DNA from: Chryseobacterium formosense | GTDB taxonomy: Bacteria > Bacteroidota > Bacteroidia > Flavobacteriales > Weeksellaceae | Direction: 5' to 3' | DNA length: 64,000 nucleotides | Assembly: GCF_900116415.1 (NCBI RefSeq) | Contig: NZ_FPAP01000003.1 | Span: 62,001-126,000 of the forward strand | In this document: positions 62,020 to 64,000 of the stretch, in pieces | Position numbering within the stretch: the first letter of the stretch is position 1 | Layout of the letters: every line of letters starts with the position of its first letter | Made by a program: the position numbers and the translations under genes | Notes under the pieces: generated by a model | What the model saw: only the letters and a program-made list of their open reading frames with translations | What the model was told of the DNA's origin: nothing | Databases searched by the model: none

Positions 62020-63432
62020 TTATTTTTTCTGAAAACTCCAGTAATCGAAATTAAAAAGCTCACGACCTGCCGTGATATTTTTTCCCTGAAAGACAAAATA
62101 CACATCATGAACGCCTGAAACGGATTCTGAAATTTTGGCTGTCAAAGTTTTCCAGACGTCCCAGTCTCCTGTTCTCGGTACATCAATTTGGGCTAATTTT
62201 ATTCCTTTAACACTGTCTAAACGGACTTCCAGAATTCCTCCGTCAAGCCCGGAAGCTATTGAAGCTGAAAAAGCAGAAACTCCCTGATTTCCGAAATCTA
62301 CAGAACGGACTTTTATGAATCCGCCTGTTCTTGTTTCAGTTACATAGACTCCGTTTTTTTTATTTTCAGCGGTTTTGCATTTCTCAGACCAAGCTATCAT
62401 TTCTGCTTCGTTTCTTTTGTAAGGATTTACCATTGCTATTGGATTTACACCTTCTTTGGTCATTACAATTTTTGGAATACTTCCATCAGAATTATATTTG
62501 AATTCTTCAATCGCAGTCGACCTGCCATAGCTTCCGGCACCCGGCAATAATCCTGTATGATAAAACAAGTAGGATTTCCCTTTGAAATCAATGATTCCGC
62601 CGTGATTGGTGAAGCTGTTGGTAGGCTGGTCGGTCATTATTTTTCCCTGATATTTCCAGGGACCTGTTGGTGATGAGCTTGTGGAGTAAGACAGACATTC
62701 TGTACGTCCTGTCATTCCTGCGTACATCAGATAATATTGTTTATTACGCTTGTAAAACCAAGGTCCTTCCACAAAAACATCTTCAAATTTCTCTTGCTTT
62801 TGCAAAACCTCATCACTTTTTCCGGGACGTCTGAGTCCGCCAAATGATTCCACCGACTGCGGAATTTCAGTAATTTTCCCTTCAAATGAAATCATATCTT
62901 TATTAAGCTTTACATAAAAAAGATGGCTGTTTCCCCAATAGAGATAGGCTTGTCCGTCTTCATCTATGAAAACCGTCGGGTCGATATTGTCCCAGCTTCC
63001 CGTTGTAATCAATGGTTTTCCGAGCGCATCTTTAAATGATCCTGTCGGAGTATCTGAAACGGCAACACCAATTGCCATATCATTATTAACGGTTTGGGCA
63101 CAGATGTACCAGTAAAATTTGCCGTTTCGCTGTATACATTGTGATGCCCAGGCGCGGTCACGAGCCCAGCTGAAGGATTCTAAGGAAATTGGAACACCGT
63201 GGTCTGTCCAGTTGACCATATCTTCGGATGAATGAACCCTCCATTTCGTCATATAATAAAAATCGTATCCCGGAATGTCGTCTCCTGTGTAAACGTACAT
63301 TTTATCTTTGTACACCATCGGTGCAGGGTCCGGCGAAAAATGGGTCTGGATTATTGGATTCTGAGCAAAAAGACAAATTGCATTCGTTAATATCAATGAG
63401 CTTAGTAAAGATTTCAATTTTAAATTATTCAT
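62020..63432 (-). CDS. Secreted GH43 with C-terminal CBM6-like domain, second paralogue
   Basis: 470 residues from the ATG at 63432, which begins 'MNNLKLKSLLSSLILTNAICLF' (partly quoted signal). The frame is open 16 codons further, but that part overlaps the GH27 stop region and reads as non-signal. Motifs: 'FSPDPAPMVYKDKMYVYTGDD', '[24 protein letters not shown]' and 'FVEGPWFYKRNKQYYLMYAG', then the CBM6-like end ('RNEAEMIAWSEKCKTAENKKNGVYV', 'GVHDVYFVFQGKNI'). It likely shares substrate class with the neighbouring paralogue but may prefer a different linkage. 24 bp upstream of it, 16 bp after GH27. Confidence 0.88.
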   Translation of the reverse strand: MNNLKLKSLLSSLILTNAICLFAQNPIIQTHFSPDPAPMVYKDKMYVYTGDDIPGYDFYYMTKWRVHSSEDMVNWTDHGVPISLESFSWARDRAWASQCIQRNGKFYWYICAQTVNNDMAIGVAVSDTPTGSFKDALGKPLITTGSWDNIDPTVFIDEDGQAYLYWGNSHLFYVKLNKDMISFEGKITEIPQSVESFGGLRRPGKSDEVLQKQEKFEDVFVEGPWFYKRNKQYYLMYAGMTGRTECLSYSTSSSPTGPWKYQGKIMTDQPTNSFTNHGGIIDFKGKSYLFYHTGLLPGAGSYGRSTAIEEFKYNSDGSIPKIVMTKEGVNPIAMVNPYKRNEAEMIAWSEKCKTAENKKNGVYVTETRTGGFIKVRSVDFGNQGVSAFSASIASGLDGGILEVRLDSVKGIKLAQIDVPRTGDWDVWKTLTAKISESVSGVHDVYFVFQGKNITAGRELFNFDYWSFQKK

Positions 63433-63448
63433 ATTCAAATATTTATAA

Positions 63449-64000
63449 TTAATTCTGAATAAATTTATAATAAGCCACACCGTGCGCCGGAATATCCAGT
63501 GACAGGCTTTCGTTAGTTGTATTTAATTTTGAAATATCTTTTTGCCTCCATAAATCACGAACGGTTTGTTTTCCAGCTATTCCCAACTTCGAAAAATCTT
63601 TATAATTCATCTTCACTTTTTCCCTTCCGAAATTGGTAAAAGCAACTGCTTTTCCTGCGTCTTCCAGCTCTTTGACATAAACTCTGAGCTCTCCGATAGT
63701 TTGTAGACACATTCCCTGTTTCCCTAAAACATCCTGATTGACGGCAATTACCTCATCATTCGTTAAAAGATTTAATGTAAAATCATCTAATTTTTCTAAA
63801 TCACAACCAATAAGCAAAGGCGCTGAAAATATACTCCAAAGGCTGATGTGGAGATATTGCTCGTCCGGTTTCAGACGGCTTTTGTGCGGATTTCCCCAAC
63901 CTACTTCGCCAACAACTAGCATATCTGCATCGTTCCAATTGCCTGGTTTCGCAAACGGAGCGGTTTTATCCTGAGCCAATGCAATGCCTTTGACGCTTGC
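63449..64000 (-). CDS. GH27 alpha-galactosidase-like enzyme, C-terminal part (5' end beyond window)
   Basis: About 184 residues are visible; the frame is open to the right edge, so the gene starts outside. The segment 'GNWNDADMLVVGEVG' carries the typical GH27 acid/base Asp region, followed by 'YLHISLWSIFSAPLLIGCDLEKLDDFTLNLLTNDEVIAVNQD' (partly quoted), the end of the barrel, then the beta-sandwich C-terminal domain ('DIPAHGVAYYKFIQN'). It would release alpha-galactose, or beta-L-arabinopyranose in some members, from side chains. First visible gene of the xylan-enzyme block. Confidence 0.9.
   Translation of the reverse strand, partial: ASVKGIALAQDKTAPFAKPGNWNDADMLVVGEVGWGNPHKSRLKPDEQYLHISLWSIFSAPLLIGCDLEKLDDFTLNLLTNDEVIAVNQDVLGKQGMCLQTIGELRVYVKELEDAGKAVAFTNFGREKVKMNYKDFSKLGIAGKQTVRDLWRQKDISKLNTTNESLSLDIPAHGVAYYKFIQN

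Noticed and set aside
1..64000. CRISPR arrays, rRNA, tRNA, prophage or transposase genes
   Set aside because: No regularly spaced direct repeats, tRNA-like cloverleaf, or transposase/integrase reading frames were seen; the repeats found are palindromic and dispersed.

Overview
The window looks like a chromosomal segment of a flavobacterium close to Chryseobacterium (Bacteroidota, Weeksellaceae). The evidence is low GC, very AT-rich intergenic DNA with few Shine-Dalgarno sequences, type IX secretion (T9SS) type-A sorting domains on several secreted proteins, Bacteroidota-type promoters (TTTG, about 20 bp, TAnnTTTG) and flavobacterial dispersed palindromic repeats. The genus is an inference; no rRNA or tRNA gene is present to confirm it.

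Left part (1-23.5 kb): mixed chromosomal genes. Two large T9SS cargo proteins (the first cut by the left edge) are followed by a small membrane protein, an AT-rich intergenic stretch with a possible small RNA, a TPR/AraC-type membrane regulator, and a cluster of three secreted proteins (a small one, a lectin/thrombospondin-3/RCC1 mosaic, and a small one sharing a C-terminal module with it). Next come an AsmA-like envelope protein, exonuclease III, a YetF-type membrane protein with an extra zinc-ribbon-like tail, the ergothioneine pair egtD-egtB, a second TPR/AraC regulator, two small orphan genes around a MITE-like inverted repeat, and a secreted TraB/ChaN-like protein.

Right part (23.7-64 kb): one large arabinoxylan/glucuronoarabinoxylan utilisation locus, almost all on the minus strand. 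Read in the direction of transcription (right to left) it has five blocks. (1) Xylan side-chain and backbone enzymes: GH27 (cut by the right edge), two GH43-CBM6 proteins, GH97, GH115 and GH30, ending at a terminator at 53.1 kb. (2) GH3 and GH51. (3) araB, araD, araA, a lipoprotein mutarotase and a sodium/sugar symporter, ending at a bidirectional terminator shared with araR. (4) GH127, an acetyl esterase, a GPH-type transporter, a GH10 xylanase, a cytoplasmic GH43 and GH67. (5) A sugar-phosphate operon: transaldolase, split transketolase, galK and galT. The only plus-strand gene in this part is araR, a NrtR/Nudix-family regulator of the type known to sense L-arabinose in Bacteroides.

How it works together: secreted, lipid-anchored and periplasmic hydrolases would strip acetyl, glucuronosyl, arabinosyl and galactosyl groups and cut the xylan backbone. 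The two transporters import the products. AraA/B/D convert arabinose to xylulose-5-phosphate, and transketolase/transaldolase feed it into glycolysis; galK/galT handle released galactose. Four strong and one probable 21-bp palindromes (TAARTGT-N7-ACAYTTA) lie upstream of transaldolase, araR, araB, GH3 and GH127. I propose them as AraR operators that tie blocks 2-5 into one regulon. No SusC/SusD pair is inside the window, so outer-membrane import genes must lie elsewhere, perhaps just past the right edge.
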